From Phaeobacter sp. A36a-5a (GTDB lineage Bacteria; Pseudomonadota; Alphaproteobacteria; Rhodobacterales; Rhodobacteraceae): DNA of 64,000 bases. The stretch spans positions 1 to 64,000 of the forward strand of contig NZ_JBBLYU010000005.1 in NCBI RefSeq assembly GCF_037911135.1, read 5' to 3'. Of this stretch, positions 62,103 to 64,000 are shown piece after piece. Position 1 is the first letter of the stretch; every line of letters starts with the position of its first letter. The notes beneath the pieces are model-generated. The model was not told where the DNA came from. It was given only the letters and a program-made list of their open reading frames with translations, and did no database searches. The position numbers and the translations under genes were made by a program.

Positions 62103-63550
62103 TGTATCATGCTGAGATGCCCCCGATCGGGACGGCAGAGGCCTGGCGTCGGGCGGCGCGAGGGTTTCTGGCGCAGAATATCCCACCTGACGCCATCCTG
62201 TGGAACAATGAATGCGCCGCGCCGGATCTATTCGCCTCAGAGGCGCGACCGCCTTCAGGCGGAGAGGTCCAGGTCCCGCGCGGCTTTGTTACCCTCGCCG
62301 ATAAGGTCGTCTGGCATAGTGATCCGAACCGGTTTGCCCGGCTCTACGGGTTTCTCTGGCGCCTACGCAGTGAACGCGGGTTGATGAGCGATCGGGCTGA
62401 CGCGGATATGGCGCGATTGCGCCATATGGAAAAATCGGTATCGCGCTGTCAGCACAAGATGAAGGCCTTTGTTCGGTTTCGGGAGTTGGGTGCCGCTGAC
62501 GCGCCGCGCCGATCTTTTGCGGCGTGGTTTGAGCCGACACATCACACGGTGGAGCCGACCGCTACATTCTTTGCCCGCCGCTTTGCCGATATGGACTGGC
62601 GTATTCTGACACCTGACGTGTCGGCCATATTCGAGGGTGGGCAACTCAGGTTTGAACCGGGGCAGCCAAGGCCCGACCTGCCGGAGGACGCGAGCGAGGC
62701 GCTGTGGATCACTTATTTCTGCAATATATTCAATCCGGCGCGGTTGAAGGTGCAGGCGATGCAATCGGAAATGCCCAAGAAGTATTGGCAGAACATGCCG
62801 GAGGCCGTCGCTATCCCTGACCTGATCGCCTCGGCCCCGGCGCGGGCGCGGGCGATGGCTGAGGCGGCGCCAACTCTGCCACCGTTGCGGGCTGTGCGGG
62901 TACAGACCCGACTACCTGCGGCCAACCCTGTCTGGCAAGGAGCAGCTGGGGGTCTGCCGGAGGCCATCAACAGCTGCACGCGCTGCCCGCTCCACCGGTC
63001 GGCCACGCAGGCGGTGCCCGGTGAAGGGCCGACAGATGCCGCGTTGATGATCGTCGGCGAACAGCCCGGTGATCACGAGGATCTGGCGGGGCGTCCATTT
63101 GTTGGCCCCGCTGGGCAACTGTTCGACCAATTGGCCGCGGAGGCCGGCCTGCCGCGACAGGCAGCCTACGTCACCAATGCGGTCAAACATTTCAAATTCA
63201 CGCCAAGAGGGCGCAGGCGGATACATCAGCGGCCCGATGGATCGGAGATCCAGCACTGCAAGATCTGGCTCCGGGCCGAGCTGGAACAGGTCCGGCCGCG
63301 GTTGGTCCTCGCGCTCGGTGCCACCGCGACGCAGGCTCTGTTGGGATCAGGTGCGGACATTCTGCGGCGGCGTGGCACCATCGAACATCGCGCCGACGGC
63401 ACGCCGGTATTGATCACCTTGCATCCATCGTATCTGTTGCGGAGCCCAGATCCTGAGCAGCGCAGCCGTGACACCGAGAGCCTATGTGCGGACCTTCGCC
63501 TGGCTGCTGATTGGTTGCGCATAGATGCGGTGAAGCATCGGCGCGACTAA
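62102..63550 (+). CDS. DUF4130-UdgX fusion, uracil-DNA crosslinking glycosylase
   Basis: 482 residues. The N-terminal ~250 residues form the DUF4130 domain (radical SAM-linked; FARLYGFLWRLRSERG, HKMKAFVRFREL). The C-terminal ~200 are a family 4/UdgX-type glycosylase: CTRCPLHRSATQAVPGEGP with iron-sulfur cysteines, GEQPGDHEDLAGRPFVGPAG near 319, and the UdgX-specific loop RRRIH, whose His (about 375) in characterised UdgX proteins becomes covalently bound to the abasic site after uracil removal. LITLHPSYLLR closes the active site. It overlaps the radical SAM stop (TGATG) and is co-transcribed with it; its stop overlaps the convergent small gene. Confidence 0.9.
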   Translation: MYHAEMPPIGTAEAWRRAARGFLAQNIPPDAILWNNECAAPDLFASEARPPSGGEVQVPRGFVTLADKVVWHSDPNRFARLYGFLWRLRSERGLMSDRADADMARLRHMEKSVSRCQHKMKAFVRFRELGAADAPRRSFAAWFEPTHHTVEPTATFFARRFADMDWRILTPDVSAIFEGGQLRFEPGQPRPDLPEDASEALWITYFCNIFNPARLKVQAMQSEMPKKYWQNMPEAVAIPDLIASAPARARAMAEAAPTLPPLRAVRVQTRLPAANPVWQGAAGGLPEAINSCTRCPLHRSATQAVPGEGPTDAALMIVGEQPGDHEDLAGRPFVGPAGQLFDQLAAEAGLPRQAAYVTNAVKHFKFTPRGRRRIHQRPDGSEIQHCKIWLRAELEQVRPRLVLALGATATQALLGSGADILRRRGTIEHRADGTPVLITLHPSYLLRSPDPEQRSRDTESLCADLRLAADWLRIDAVKHRRD

Positions 63551-63795
63551 TCCGTACTGGTCGTGCTGGTCGAGCCGGAGGCCGCAAGTCCCGCCACCAA
63601 GGCAAGCCCCAGCAGGCCCATAGCAGGTGCGATCATTGGGGCAAACTGGCCCACGACCGGCTCAACGAGCAGCAGACATTCGTCCTCTTCCGCATCCCGT
63701 TCATCCTCGCACTCTAGCTGATCATCGTCCTGCTGAACGGTCTGAGCAGCACCGGGTGACCCGAGCAAAGACAGGACCATCAAAGTGATGATCAT
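63547..63795 (-). CDS. Small exported acidic protein beside the export gene
   Basis: 82 residues from ATG 63795. A signal peptide (MIITLMVLSLLGSPGAAQ) is followed by an acidic stretch with two cysteines (LECEDERDAEEDECLLL) and a C-terminal hydrophobic helix (MIAPAMGLLGLALVAGLAAS) ending in a Ser/Thr tail. No family recognised. It starts 35 bp after the stop of the Wza/ExoF-like gene on the same strand, so it is probably the last gene of that EPS export operon. The longer frame to 63900 overlaps that gene and is rejected. Confidence 0.7.
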   Translation of the reverse strand: MIITLMVLSLLGSPGAAQTVQQDDDQLECEDERDAEEDECLLLVEPVVGQFAPMIAPAMGLLGLALVAGLAASGSTSTTSTD

Positions 63796-63830
63796 GAGGC
63801 GGGTGACCGGTCCTGTCGATGTCAGGTCGG

Positions 63831-64000
63831 TCAATTGACTGCTGCCGCAACAGGTGTGGTGATCAGCGACGGGGTGATCTGGCGCAGGGTGCGACCCCAT
63901 TTTGTGACCGGGTTTTCGGCCACAAAGATCACGTCATCCGGGCGCAGCTGAAATTTTGTCGCGAGTGTCAGATTGGCGGCGCTGCTGGCATTCAGATGCC
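63831..64000 (-). CDS. Polysaccharide export protein (Wza/ExoF family), C-terminal end
   Basis: Partial gene: the last ~56 codons are present, the rest lies beyond the window. The reverse strand reads LRPDDVIFVAENPVTKWGRT then LRQITPSLITTPVAAAVN and stop. RPDDVIFVAENPVTKW is typical of the end of outer-membrane polysaccharide export proteins (SLBB/Poly_export). It would supply the export channel for the polymer made by the genes at 5-16 kb and 41-43 kb. Confidence 0.75.
   Translation of the reverse strand, partial: HLNASSAANLTLATKFQLRPDDVIFVAENPVTKWGRTLRQITPSLITTPVAAAVN

Overview
The window looks like the start of a large plasmid or chromid of a marine alphaproteobacterium of the Rhodobacteraceae (Phaeobacter/Ruegeria/Leisingera-like). 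Evidence seen: it begins exactly at the ATG of a parA-type partition gene followed by parB and a cluster of short inverted repeats; genes are GC-rich and tightly packed with ATGA overlaps; there is an alphaproteobacterial LexA box (GAAC-N7-GAAC), an Irr-type iron control element before dps, and succinoglycan-type exo genes. No rRNA, tRNA, CRISPR array, phage or intact insertion sequence was recognised. The genus is an inference.

Layout. 1-2.6 kb: parAB and four exact copies of GTCCCTGCGGGGAC, one of which is also the stem of a terminator. 2.9-16.4 kb: exopolysaccharide (EPS) block with a secreted RTX glycosidase, two sulfotransferase-like proteins, six glycosyltransferases, an ExoQ-type polymerase and an ExoP/Wzc-type co-polymerase kinase. 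16.6-20.5 kb: an orphan LivJ-like binding protein next to a large chemoreceptor. 20.7-26.4 kb: MFS exporter, LysR regulator, GMC oxidoreductase, enolase-superfamily enzyme, DUF1289 protein. 26.5-27.5 kb: dps under a likely Irr box, plus an unknown gene. 27.6-37.7 kb: a peptide module (GntR regulator, proline-racemase-like enzyme, XRE-cupin regulator, complete dipeptide ABC transporter, Xaa-Pro aminopeptidase) with a shared 16-bp inverted repeat at two promoters. 37.9-40.1 kb: second chemoreceptor. 40.2-40.9 kb: gene-poor. 40.9-43.2 kb: EPS flippase and ExoY. 43.5-52.1 kb: galM, di-haem peroxidase, VCBS/ASPIC protein, ROK repressor and xylose transporter xylFHG. 52.2-54.0 kb: MerR regulator, ParDE-type toxin-antitoxin, membrane protein. 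54.1-63.6 kb: DNA repair and topology genes (ATP ligase with its exonuclease, topoisomerase IB, LexA-box-controlled radical SAM plus UdgX), with a MATE pump and a succinate-semialdehyde dehydrogenase. 63.5-64.0 kb: a small exported protein and the 3' end of a Wza/ExoF export gene.

How the parts fit. The EPS machinery is spread over at least three places: ExoY and flippase at 41-43 kb, elongation, polymerisation and chain control at 5-16 kb, and the outer-membrane exporter at the window's end. Together they describe a Wzy-dependent, succinoglycan-like pathway, probably with sulfate decoration. The peptide module would import short peptides, release N-terminal residues before proline and further process a proline-like product. 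The 54-64 kb part is a repair island with at least one SOS-controlled operon. The most notable items are the partition repeats, the two-site operator of the peptide module, the racemase homologue lacking both catalytic cysteines, the SOS-linked radical SAM/UdgX operon and the binding-protein/chemoreceptor pair.
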